From assembly GCA_963842505.1 (NCBI GenBank), contig CAWJGZ010000001.1:2108001-2172000 (forward strand): a stretch of 64,000 nt of DNA. The letters are read 5' to 3'. The notes under the pieces are model-generated. The model ran no database searches, was not told the DNA's origin, and saw only the letters and a program-made list of their open reading frames with translations. This document shows positions 17,461 to 25,389 of this stretch, piece after piece. The position numbers and the translations under genes were made by a program. The stretch is from PALSA-129 sp963842505. GTDB lineage: Bacteria; Acidobacteriota; Terriglobia; Bryobacterales; Bryobacteraceae. Positions within the stretch are counted from its first letter, which is position 1. Every line of letters begins with the position of its first letter.

Positions 17461-18727
17461 ATGACAGCCATGCGCGAAGACTGGCAAGTGCTGCTTGGTT
17501 TGTTTCCGGCCGATTGGGTGGAGTTGGCCAGGAGCACGGGTGCCGTGACGCGCCTGCGCGGATTCGAGTCGTTGAACGACCTGTTGCGCACGTTACTGCT
17601 ACATGTGGGCTGCGGCTGGTCGTTGCGGGAGACGGCGGTGCACGCGAAATTGGCAGGCATCGCCAATGTGTCCGACGTGACGCTGTTGAACCGACTGCGG
17701 CAGGCAGAGGATTGGCTGCGGCAGATGTGTCAGCAGTTGTGGCAGGACAACGGAGTGAATCTGGAGCCGGCACTCAAGGGACGACCGGTTCGCTTGTTGG
17801 ATGCGACCGTGGTGAAGGAACCGGGCAAGACCGGGGGGCAGTGGCGCATCCACTACAGCCTGCGATTGCCGAGTTTGGAGTGTGATCATTTCGAACTGAC
17901 GGCGATGCGGGGCAAGAATGCGGGAGAGAGATTCGGACGCTTTGCATTTCACCGCGGCGAAGTGGTGATGGGCGACGCCGGCTACAGCCATGCGCCCGGT
18001 GTCGCGGCGGTGGTCGGACAGGGCGCCGATGTTTGCGTGCGTCTGAATCCCACTTCCTTGCCGCTGCTGAATGAGCGAGGACACCCCTTTCCGCTACACA
18101 AGAAGTTGAAGACGTTGCAACAAGCTGGAACCATGGCGGAGTGGCGGGTATGGGCATGGTCGGGAGAACGCAAGATCCCCGGACGCCTGTGCGTGGTTCG
18201 CAAGAGCGAAGCGGCGGTGCAGAAAGCGCAACGCAGGCTCACGCGCAAGCAGCAACAAGGCAAGAGCAAGGCTACGCCGGAAACACGAGAGCAGGCTTGC
18301 TATATCTTAGTGTTCACGACGTTGCCGAATCAGGTCGCCACCACGCGACAAGTCCTGGAATGCTATCGGCTTCGCTGGCAGATCGAGTTGACCTTCAAGC
18401 GTTTGAAGTCCATCGTTCAATTGGGTCACGTTCCCAAACAGGATGACCAGAGCAGCCGCGCCTGGTTGTATGGAAAGTTGTTGGTGGCGCTGCTGAGCCA
18501 GAAGCTCGCCCGCGTCGGGAGCGCTATCTCCCCCTGGGGCTACTACCTGCCCGAATCCGCCGATTCGCAGTCGGTGGCGTGAATTCCAATTTGCCTTCCA
18601 TCGGGTAATCGGCGCGATCCAGCCCTCTATCGAACTACAGTTGGTCCTGGCCCGCTGGAATCAAATCGCTGCCGCGCTAGGCGAACGAAACCGTAAACGG
18701 AAGCCGCAACTCTCACAACTGAGGTGA
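17461..18727 (+). pseudogene. IS4-family transposase, frame-disrupted near its 3' end
   Basis: The main frame (17461-18582, 373 residues) contains the DDE catalytic residues: Asp in RLLDATVV, Asp in VVMGDAGYSH and Glu in the YREK signature YRLRWQIELTFKRLK. It stops at 18582. In the +1 frame the sequence goes on as RWREFQFAFHRVIGAIQPSI and ends at 18727, a plausible IS4 C-terminus that completes a protein of about 420 residues, the normal family length. A single-base change between about 18555 and 18575 would explain this. It is either decay, a programmed shift or a base-calling error. Confidence 0.85.
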
Positions 18728-18733
18728 AACCTT

Positions 18734-18955
18734 ATGCCACCCACGCCTGTTCAATCTGCAGCGCTCGCTACCGTTGCCTATGAAGCCGGCGGCGGGCTCC
18801 TTCGATTGCAGTTCCACGATCAGACCATCTACCAATTCTCTCGAGTTCCCGCCGCGGTGCACGAGGCGCTGCTCCGCGCGCCGTCGAAAGGCGACTACTT
18901 CAACCGCGCCATTCGCGGACAGTTCCCCTATGTCCTCGGACCGGACTCCCTATAG
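18734..18955 (+). CDS. KTSC-domain protein carried inside the IS element
   Basis: A 73-residue protein covering a single KTSC domain: VQSAALATVAYEAGGGLLRL, then YQFSRVPAAVHEALL, SKGDYFNRAIRGQFPY. The family takes its name from a Lys-Thr-Ser-Cys type lysyl-tRNA synthetase-linked domain and its role is poorly known; nucleic-acid binding is suspected. The start at 18734 has a GAGGTG ribosome site that overlaps the shifted stop of the transposase frame (18725-18727), so the two genes appear coupled. It lies wholly inside the inverted repeats, so it is a passenger gene. Confidence 0.87.
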   Translation: MPPTPVQSAALATVAYEAGGGLLRLQFHDQTIYQFSRVPAAVHEALLRAPSKGDYFNRAIRGQFPYVLGPDSL

Positions 18956-18986
18956 CCAAAAACTTGTTTCTTATCTTAGCGCTTAT

Positions 18987-18999
18987 GGGCCTCCGGCCC
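18987..18999 (+). repeat. Target-site duplication, right copy
   Basis: Second copy of GGGCCTCCGGCCC, directly next to the right inverted repeat. Downstream, CGCCGGC-TTTCCA-GCCGGCG forms another hairpin (about 19004-19023), showing that the target is a palindrome-rich intergenic region. Confidence 0.8.
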
Positions 19000-19168
19000 G
19001 CAACGCCGGCTTTCCAGCCGGCGCCCCGCTTTTTCGACCCTGTCATGCTCAGTCGAAGCACGGGCGCTTGACGACTAAAACCGATCGTCTGTACCACCCC
19101 CGACGCCGGCTTAAGTGAACAGCATTGCGATTAGATGACCGGGGCCGCGTGATACATTCGTCTCTTGT

Positions 19169-21049
19169 ATGACGGACGCATCGTGGTTGGAGCGGGCAGT
19201 CTTGATCGTGTTGATGGCGGCGTCGCTCGGGATTACCTGGCGGAGACTACGCCGGGTGGTGGAAACCATCCGCGGGTCGCGCGAGACCCCGGATTTCGAA
19301 ATCGCTGCGCCCGGCCCGCGTATCCGCCGCTTCCTGTGGGAAGTAGCGCTGCAAGGCAAGGTCATCCGCGAACGGCCGCTGGCGGGATTCGCCCACGCCT
19401 TGGTGTTCTGGGGTTTCTGCGCCTTTGCGTTGGTCACCGTCAACCATGTCGCTTCGGCGTTTGGCTGCCGTTTCCTCACACCCTCGGGCTGGTTCGGTCA
19501 TTTTTATTTTGGATTCGTCGCCGTGTGGGCGGTGTTGGTAGCGGTGGCGATCACCGGGCTCTTCGTGCGCCGCTTCGTGGTCCGGCCCAAGTGGTTGGGC
19601 AAGGTATCGCCGGAATCGGGCGTCATCGCCGGGCTGATCCTCCTTCTGATGGTGACTTACCTCGGCGGCTTGTGGTTTGCCGAAGGCTCCGTCGTGGCAT
19701 CCGTAATCGGCGAGCGCGTGAACTGGTGGCTGCACACGCTGGCGCTGTTCGCATTCCTGCCGCTGATTCCGCACACCAAGCACCTGCACCTGGCGCTCAG
19801 CCCGGTCACGGTCTTTCTGAAGCGCGCCGGGTTCAGCCGCATTCCGCCGCTTTCGGGCGACGAGGATTTCGGGCTCGATACCGGCAGGGACGTCACCCGC
19901 ATCGACGCGTTGCAGGCCTTTTCCTGCGTCGAGTGCGGCCGCTGTTCCGAGCACTGTCCTGCCTATAACACCGGCAAGACGCTCAACCCCAAGGAAATCA
20001 TTCTGGGCCTGCGCGGCTACCTCAAGGAGCACGGGCCCGCCGCCGAGGCGCCGCTGGTGGGTTTGCACATTTCCGAGGAGGCCCTGTTCCAATGCACCTC
20101 CTGCGGAGCCTGCGAGTTTCAATGCCCGGTGGGCATCCAGCATTTGCCCATGATCGTGGGGTTGCGCCGCGGCGCCGTCAACACCGGAAAGTGGGAGAAC
20201 GATTTCGGCGCCAAGCTCTTCCTCAACCTCGAACGCAACGGCAACGCGCTCGGCTTCGCGCCCAGCGACCGCCAGAGGTTCATCGAAAAAGCTGCTCTGC
20301 CCATCTACGACGGCACCCAGGAGTATTGCCTCTGGTTGGGCTGCATGGGCTCCTACGATCCGCAGGGGCGCGAAATCGTGCTGGCGCTGGCGCGCGTCTT
20401 GCGCCATGCCGGCGTGACGTTCGGCGTGCTGCGCAAAGAGAAGTGCACCGGCGACCCCGCGCGGCGCCTCGGCAATGACCTCGCCGTGAGCAATGTCGCG
20501 GAAGCCAATATCGAAATCCTGCGCGCCGCGGGCGTCCGCAAGATGGTCTCCATTTGCCCGCACTGCGTCCGCACCATTGGCGAAGACTGGCGCGAGTATG
20601 GCGCCACCTTCCAGATCGAGCATCACAGCGAGCTGCTGGCTCGGATCCTCGATCGCCTTCCGCAAGCAGCCGCGGCGCGCGGCAACGTGGTCTTTCACGA
20701 TCCCTGCTACCTCGGCCGCTATCGCAATATATATGATGAACCGCGCGCCGTCGCCGGGCGGGTGGCGGATGTCATCGATCCGGCCCGCTCGCGCGAGCGT
20801 TCTTTCTGCTGTGGCGCCGGTGGTGGCCAAATGTTCCTGGGAGAGGAAAAAGGCAAGCGGATCAACCTGGAGCGTGTGGAAGAGCTGGTGGCGACCGGCG
20901 CGGCCACCATTGGAACGGCCTGTCCGTTCTGCCAGACCATGTTCCGCGACGCCCTGGGCACGGCCGGCGGCGCGACGCCCCCGAAGCTGCTGGACATCGC
21001 GCAACTGGTGGCCGCGGCGCTCGACGAAGAACCTGCGCCGACCGCGTGA
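19169..21049 (+). CDS. Membrane-anchored Fe-S/CCG-domain oxidoreductase (HdrD/GlpC-like)
   Basis: A 626-residue protein. The N-terminus has about five transmembrane segments resembling a nitrate-reductase gamma or HdrE-like haem b domain (residues 10-210). Two 4Fe-4S clusters follow: CVECGRCSEHCP (from 253) and CTSCGACEFQCP (from 309). The C-terminal half has two CCG repeats typical of heterodisulfide reductase subunit D/GlpC proteins, with CLWLGCMGSY, DPCYLGRYRNIYDEPR and FCCGAGGGQMF. Such fusions pass electrons between quinone and a cytoplasmic partner, often an acyl-CoA or lactate/glycolate dehydrogenase. The partner is not in the window. Confidence 0.92.
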   Translation: MTDASWLERAVLIVLMAASLGITWRRLRRVVETIRGSRETPDFEIAAPGPRIRRFLWEVALQGKVIRERPLAGFAHALVFWGFCAFALVTVNHVASAFGCRFLTPSGWFGHFYFGFVAVWAVLVAVAITGLFVRRFVVRPKWLGKVSPESGVIAGLILLLMVTYLGGLWFAEGSVVASVIGERVNWWLHTLALFAFLPLIPHTKHLHLALSPVTVFLKRAGFSRIPPLSGDEDFGLDTGRDVTRIDALQAFSCVECGRCSEHCPAYNTGKTLNPKEIILGLRGYLKEHGPAAEAPLVGLHISEEALFQCTSCGACEFQCPVGIQHLPMIVGLRRGAVNTGKWENDFGAKLFLNLERNGNALGFAPSDRQRFIEKAALPIYDGTQEYCLWLGCMGSYDPQGREIVLALARVLRHAGVTFGVLRKEKCTGDPARRLGNDLAVSNVAEANIEILRAAGVRKMVSICPHCVRTIGEDWREYGATFQIEHHSELLARILDRLPQAAAARGNVVFHDPCYLGRYRNIYDEPRAVAGRVADVIDPARSRERSFCCGAGGGQMFLGEEKGKRINLERVEELVATGAATIGTACPFCQTMFRDALGTAGGATPPKLLDIAQLVAAALDEEPAPTA

Positions 21050-21073
21050 CAAACCTGCGCGAGATGCTATAAT
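21046..21073 (+). promoter_or_regulatory. Sigma70-type promoter of tRNA-Lys
   Basis: GTGACA (21046-21051) and a perfect TATAAT (21068-21073) are separated by 16 bases. Transcription would start near 21080, about a dozen bases before the mature tRNA. The -35 box overlaps the stop codon region of the Fe-S gene. Confidence 0.75.
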
Positions 21074-21092
21074 TGCAGATATCTTCAAGAGC

Positions 21093-21176
<84 letters not shown>

Positions 21177-21185
21177 AACAATTTA

Positions 21186-21560
21186 CTAGCTTTGCGGTTT
21201 TGGTTTTTCGCTTGCTTTACCTGCGTCGCACCCTCGCTCGCGCCGCTTTCCCTTTTTCCCCTTTAGGGTGCACTGTGTGAACGCCCAACGCCGTCCAGAA
21301 AAATACGTTTTGTGGTCACCGCTAACACGCGGGGAGCGCGACAAAAGCAGGCCGCTGGCAAGATAAGCGCCGAAGTGCTGCACCTTGTTGCTGATGTCGG
21401 GCACGAAAGCCATCACCTTCGTTAGTTCGCGTTTCGGCAGCAGCGATGCCACCAGTACGATCGCGATTGCGATCCACCACAGCACGCGAAACCACGGGTG
21501 TCTTTCCAGGATCGCGGCCACAAGCCCGCGAGTCTTGCCGGGAGCGCCGGTATGACTCAT
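21186..21560 (-). pseudogene. VanZ-like membrane protein, truncated
   Basis: The start at 21560 (MSHTGAPGKTRGLV) gives 124 residues. The first 75 match a VanZ-family N-terminus: one TM (VLWWIAIAIVLVASLL) and the conserved ISNKVQHFGAYLASGLLL segment, in which D/N-K-x-x-H-F is family-typical. The remainder (HKTYFSGRRWAFTQ and a basic tail) is unrelated to VanZ and low in hydrophobicity, so the remaining two TMs are missing. The break near 21340 suggests deletion or recombination. Its position next to the tRNA end of the putative island fits a recombination scar. Confidence 0.6.
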
Positions 21561-21600
21561 AGTGTGATCCGGCTCGCGGGACCTTGGGTCGCGGAGCGCA

Positions 21601-23913
21601 TCATCGGAAATTCCGCTGCGCGGTGCTGCCGGATTCCAGCAGCACGTGCCGCGCTTCTTGCGCTTCCGGCAGTTTCGGGTCCATCCTGATTGCTTGTTCC
21701 AGAATCGTAGCGCCACGCTGGCGGTCTCCTGTCTTCAGATAGGCCATTGCCAGATGGTATTTTCGGCGGGCCGATGGCGCCTTGGCCACCGCAGCCTCAA
21801 GATGTGGCACCGCAGAGGAATAAAGCCCTTTACGGTAATATATCCAGCCCAGAGTGTCTTCCACGGCCATGTCTCCGGGGGCGAGTTCCTTGGCTTGTTG
21901 CGCGTATCCCATGGCCTGGTCCGACTGCATTTCGTTGGACAGGAGATATGCCAGGTTGTTCAGGGCCATCAGGTTCTTGCTGTCGTTTGCGAGGACTTTG
22001 CGGTAATTTGCGATCGCCGCCGCGGAGTTCCCGCTCCGATCCTCGACCTCGGCCAGCATAAGCTGAGCCGTCGAACTCACTCCTTCGGCGGCCAGCAGTG
22101 GCGTCAATGTCGCCTTCGCCTCATCCAGCCGGTTTTGCACCAGATCGAGTTGCGCTAATTTCAGATCCACGGTGGTGGCCTTCGGGTCGGCACTCTTGGC
22201 CGCGAGGAACGTCGCCCGGGCGCGGTCCGGCTGCCCATTGTCCATGTAAAGCGAGCCCAGGTACTGCAGCAGGACCACCGATTGCGGCCGCTTGGCCACG
22301 TATTCCTGGACTTTCGAGATGCCGGCATCCATCTGTTTCTGTGCGCGGTAGGTGGAAACGAGGACCTCCAGCGCCCGCATATTCTCGGGATCTCGGCTTA
22401 GTGCTTCTTCCAACGATTTGCGCGCCGCCGCCGTGTCCTTTCTCTGCAGCTTCGCGATAGCGTCCTGTACCAGCAGTTGCGGGTTCCGGCCCATCTTGAG
22501 GCCGGCTGCGATATCTTTCTCCGCCTCATCCAGGCGCCCGTTCGCCAGCAGTACTCCTGTCCGCTGGATCAAGACGGGCAGGTTGTGTCTTTGGTCTTGC
22601 GGTGTCTGATCAATCAACTCCATTGCGGCCTGCGGGGTGTTGGAGGCCAGGAGCAACGTCACCAGTTCCAGGCGTGCGGCCAGTTGCCGCGGGTCGCGCC
22701 GCACTGCCTCTTCCAACTCCGCCCGGTAACCACTGGGGTTTCCCTGACCCCGGCGGACTTTAGCCAAAAGGTAGTGCGCTTCGCCCAGGTCCGGTTTGAG
22801 GCTCAATACCGGTAGCAGATCCTTTTGAGCGTTGTCAAACTGTCCTTCGTTGATGCGGATAGCGGCTCTCTGCATGAGGGCGTCCACATCCTTGGAGTTC
22901 TTAGCCAGCACGGTAGTAAGCAGATTGGTGGCATCCTGGATCTTGTTGGTCGTGAGGTACGTCCGGACCAGCACGTTGCGCAGCTCCCGGTCGTTCGGGT
23001 CCTTGCCGTATAGGTTTTTCAGCTCCGCGATAGCCGCGTCCGGCCGGTTGTCGGTCATCAGGAACAGGGCATGCACGGCCTTGAACTGACGGCCCGGCAG
23101 GGCGGCGGCTTTCCGGTAGAGGTCTTCAGCCTGTGGCTTCTTGCCGGTGGACATTTCGAGAGCGGCCAGATCGACCAGGGCCTGTCCGTTCTTGGGATCA
23201 ATCTGAACAGCCTCCTGGAACCGGGCTTCTGCTTCCGAAAACCGGCGGAGGCCGCGGTAGAACCGTGCCAGAGCGAGCAGCGGCTCAGCCGATTTGGGAG
23301 CTTCCGCGACAGCCTGTTTCAGGGCCTGCTCCGCGCCTGCCAGATCCCCCTGGCCGAGTTTGATCGCCACCAGCAGCAGGGAAGACTTCAGGTTCGCCGG
23401 CGCCTTTTCCAGAGCCTTGAGGGTGTCTCTTTCCGCGTTTTCCGGCTGGCCCAGGCGCAGTTCCGTAAGCGCCAAGATAGTAAGAGCGTCGGCATCGTCG
23501 GGAGCCGCCCCGGAAACTGCCGCCGCGCGTCTGTATGCGTCTTCGATCAAGTCCTTGTTGGAAGAGCCGGCCAGCAGTTCGGCGAGCGAGAGCTGGGCCT
23601 TGGCGTTCTTCGGATCGAGTTCCGCGGCTTTGAACAGCTCGGCGACTGCCGGCTTGAACCCGCCCAGCGCCAAGTAGGCCTGCGCCAGTCCATAATGAGC
23701 TTCCGCGTCCTTAGGACCCAACTGGACGGCATTCTTGAACTGGAGGACCGCACGCTTGTAGTCCTGCTTTTTCAGGAGCTGGTTGCCGGTAGCGAGGAAC
23801 CGGGCCTTCTTCTGCTCGGGAGTGCGGCAACCCGCCAGGAGCAACGCAATGATTGCCAATAGTGCCACCTCGGCGAGGGGCCAGCGGCTTGGAAATGAAG
23901 GGTTTCGAATCAT
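21601..23913 (-). CDS. Long TPR-repeat lipoprotein (PrsT-like)
   Basis: A 770-residue lipoprotein. The signal peptide ends with a lipobox LLLAGC (acylated Cys29), and the rest is about 18-20 tetratricopeptide repeats, many with the AxxxYGLAxAYLxLG or LxxLAxxxxxxGxxxxA pattern (for example AHYGLAQAYLALGGFKPA and YKRAVLQFKNAVQLGP). It resembles the TPR lipoproteins encoded near exosortase/PEP-CTERM and exopolysaccharide loci. It probably serves as a periplasmic or outer-membrane scaffold for polymer assembly or export. It lies between the two tRNA-derived repeats with the VanZ fragment. Confidence 0.88.
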   Translation of the reverse strand: MIRNPSFPSRWPLAEVALLAIIALLLAGCRTPEQKKARFLATGNQLLKKQDYKRAVLQFKNAVQLGPKDAEAHYGLAQAYLALGGFKPAVAELFKAAELDPKNAKAQLSLAELLAGSSNKDLIEDAYRRAAAVSGAAPDDADALTILALTELRLGQPENAERDTLKALEKAPANLKSSLLLVAIKLGQGDLAGAEQALKQAVAEAPKSAEPLLALARFYRGLRRFSEAEARFQEAVQIDPKNGQALVDLAALEMSTGKKPQAEDLYRKAAALPGRQFKAVHALFLMTDNRPDAAIAELKNLYGKDPNDRELRNVLVRTYLTTNKIQDATNLLTTVLAKNSKDVDALMQRAAIRINEGQFDNAQKDLLPVLSLKPDLGEAHYLLAKVRRGQGNPSGYRAELEEAVRRDPRQLAARLELVTLLLASNTPQAAMELIDQTPQDQRHNLPVLIQRTGVLLANGRLDEAEKDIAAGLKMGRNPQLLVQDAIAKLQRKDTAAARKSLEEALSRDPENMRALEVLVSTYRAQKQMDAGISKVQEYVAKRPQSVVLLQYLGSLYMDNGQPDRARATFLAAKSADPKATTVDLKLAQLDLVQNRLDEAKATLTPLLAAEGVSSTAQLMLAEVEDRSGNSAAAIANYRKVLANDSKNLMALNNLAYLLSNEMQSDQAMGYAQQAKELAPGDMAVEDTLGWIYYRKGLYSSAVPHLEAAVAKAPSARRKYHLAMAYLKTGDRQRGATILEQAIRMDPKLPEAQEARHVLLESGSTAQRNFR

Positions 23914-24355
23914 TGTCTTTAGGTTCTCCCATGCGCCTATCGGTACTCCTCCGGAGCACGTAGTGTGCCACCCTCACCCCCCGAGAGACGAATCTGGGAG
24001 CACAAAATGCGGGAAATGCTCGCGGAACAGAAATGGCCCCCGGATCGATTTGTTTCACAATTTCCCCAGGATTGGCACTGGCATTTGCAAGGGCGACCGG
24101 CGATGGGGCGCTCTACCCAGTTACAAAAGAGTGGTTCTTAATCCGAAAGTTTGGTCAACCGGATCTACGGATTGACTCTCCCAGTCCGACAAGCGAAGAA
24201 GGAACTCCTTGCACGCCGGCAACAGACACGTCTTACCATCAGCCAATTTGGGTGTGGAACAGGGGCGCCTGGGAGTATCGCAAATTATCCGCTAATCCCA
24301 TGAAATCACGCCAGCAAGGCCGCATCTCATTGACTTCACAAGAGTTTATGCTTGC
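23914..24355. other. Gene-free stretch upstream of the TPR gene
   Basis: About 440 bases with no convincing coding sequence; short frames lack ribosome sites and family character. It should hold the promoter of the minus-strand TPR gene, but I could not identify a clear -35/-10 pair. It ends at the copied tRNA-Lys fragment. Confidence 0.6.
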
Positions 24356-24410
24356 GACTCTTAATCAGTAGGTTGAAGGTCCGATTCCTTCCGCGCTCAC
24401 CACCAAGATC
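24356..24410 (+). repeat. Copy of the tRNA-Lys 3' half (attR-like)
   Basis: Starts at the anticodon stem (GACTCTTAATCAGT) and runs to the CCA and beyond, with only two changes against 21122-21176, one in the T-loop (TTCGATT to TCCGATT). It lacks the acceptor 5' strand and D-arm, so it is not a functional tRNA. It marks the far side of an integrated segment of about 3.2 kb. Confidence 0.85.
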
Positions 24411-24845
24411 GTTCCATCCACCGCACCCTGCGCGAATTCAGGCCGACCCTCCGCTCGTGCGTGACGGTTACCCTGCGAACTGATAGCAACGCCTGACGGT
24501 GGTGGCAGGTGCGCCGACATCCCCTCCGGAAATGAGGCGCAATGCCGAGGTACTCCCCGTTTTTTCTGTAAATAACAGCTAAAATACAGGTTGGGCGACA
24601 TGTTCCGACGCTCCCGGCGCTGCAGACGTAGGACGCGCGTTCTAAGGTTAGTCATGGTCTCCCCTTTGGCCGGTTGAAGCTTCCGGCGCTGTCATCCAGT
24701 GCCAGGGCCCTGAGTGTTTCTCGCGGTGATTTTGGGCGACACGGAACCGACTTCTTGTGAATGTTTCTTCGAATTGTGTTCTCAGTACTCTCGAACCACA
24801 GTCTCCATCACGATCCATGACTGCTGGATGGTAATGATAATGGCT
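24411..24845. other. Gene-free stretch at the left edge of the phage-like block
   Basis: No convincing gene in about 435 bases. It includes a sequence at 24446-24472 that matches 23 of 27 positions at 32557-32583, with an exact core GTGACGGTTACC. The only open frames here are short, lack ribosome sites and show no family character. Confidence 0.55.
24446..24472 (+). repeat. Imperfect direct repeat flanking the phage-like block, left
   Basis: 23 of 27 bases match 32557-32583, including the exact 12-mer GTGACGGTTACC at the right end. It could be an eroded attachment site or chance similarity from Ig-like coding remnants. Confidence 0.35.
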
Positions 24846-25298
24846 TCATCCGGAGCTGTTGGTTGATCCAAGTTCCGCCTCCAGTTTCTCCAGGCGTCGA
24901 TCCACGTCCCGCGCGTGCATTACGTTGGCCTGCTCTGCCAGGATGCGGGAGAGCACCTCGCCTTCCTGCGGCGTGACTTTGCCTGTACTAACGGCCGCCA
25001 TGATGCTCGTAATCCCCAACGAGATGTCATTCACGTTTTGCATCGGTGGCATGTCGAAGCACACCAACCGATCCCTGCCCGCAGGCATGAGTCGATCCAG
25101 GCAGAGCCGCAAGGCATGGGTGTCTCCCGTGAGAGCTAGTTCGATGACCTTGCGGATCAGTTGTTGCGCCTCGCCTTCTAACATGGACTCCAGCAGCAAC
25201 GTGGCTCGGTTGCGGCTTCCTGGCGGGCGACCGGAGGGATTGCCGCTGTTTCCCTTGATGAACTGGCCGCCGTTCCTTTTTCCCTCCGTCGTCGACAT
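24846..25298 (-). CDS. DUF5681 protein beside the terminase gene
   Basis: The ATG at 25298 is chosen because it is preceded by AGGAG at a good distance and begins at the conserved N-terminus: GGQFIKGNSGNPSGRPPGSR, the diagnostic DUF5681 box (F-x-K-G-x-S-G-N-P-x-G-R-P). The 150-residue product continues with a helical region and a C-terminal segment RDVDRRLEKLEAELG that could form a coiled coil. DUF5681 genes commonly lie next to terminase genes, and the protein may act as a small-terminase-like DNA-recognition partner (inference). It follows the terminase on the same strand with a gap of about 90 bases. Confidence 0.82.
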   Translation of the reverse strand: MSTTEGKRNGGQFIKGNSGNPSGRPPGSRNRATLLLESMLEGEAQQLIRKVIELALTGDTHALRLCLDRLMPAGRDRLVCFDMPPMQNVNDISLGITSIMAAVSTGKVTPQEGEVLSRILAEQANVMHARDVDRRLEKLEAELGSTNSSG

Positions 25299-25389
25299 GG
25301 TGATACTCCTATCTGATCGGATTCTGCCGGCCTGAAATCGGCTGAAAACCGCTAAAATCGCAAGCGATCCAAGCTCCAGGTCGTCCGTC

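Larger units (their letters stand above)
17407..18986 (+). mobile_element. Complete IS4-family insertion sequence with KTSC passenger gene
   Basis: The 1580-bp element is bounded by perfect 16-bp inverted repeats, ATAAGCGCTAAGATAA at 17407-17422 and its reverse complement at 18971-18986, and by a 13-bp direct repeat of the target. It holds a DDE transposase and a small KTSC-domain gene, both on the plus strand. The perfect ends and intact target duplication suggest a fairly recent insertion. The element sits between rsmB and an Fe-S oxidoreductase gene and breaks no recognised gene. Confidence 0.9.

Noticed and set aside
19247..21088. A 613-codon minus-strand frame opposite the Fe-S/CCG gene
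   Set aside because: Antisense to a gene with two ferredoxin motifs and CCG repeats; composition is Arg/Ala/Gly-rich as expected for a shadow.
24356..24410. A second tRNA-Lys gene
   Set aside because: Only the 3' half is present; acceptor 5' strand and D-arm are missing, so it is a copied fragment.
24365..24655. A 96-codon minus-strand frame next to the tRNA fragment
   Set aside because: Basic, low-complexity product with no ribosome site or known family; it overlaps the tRNA-derived repeat.
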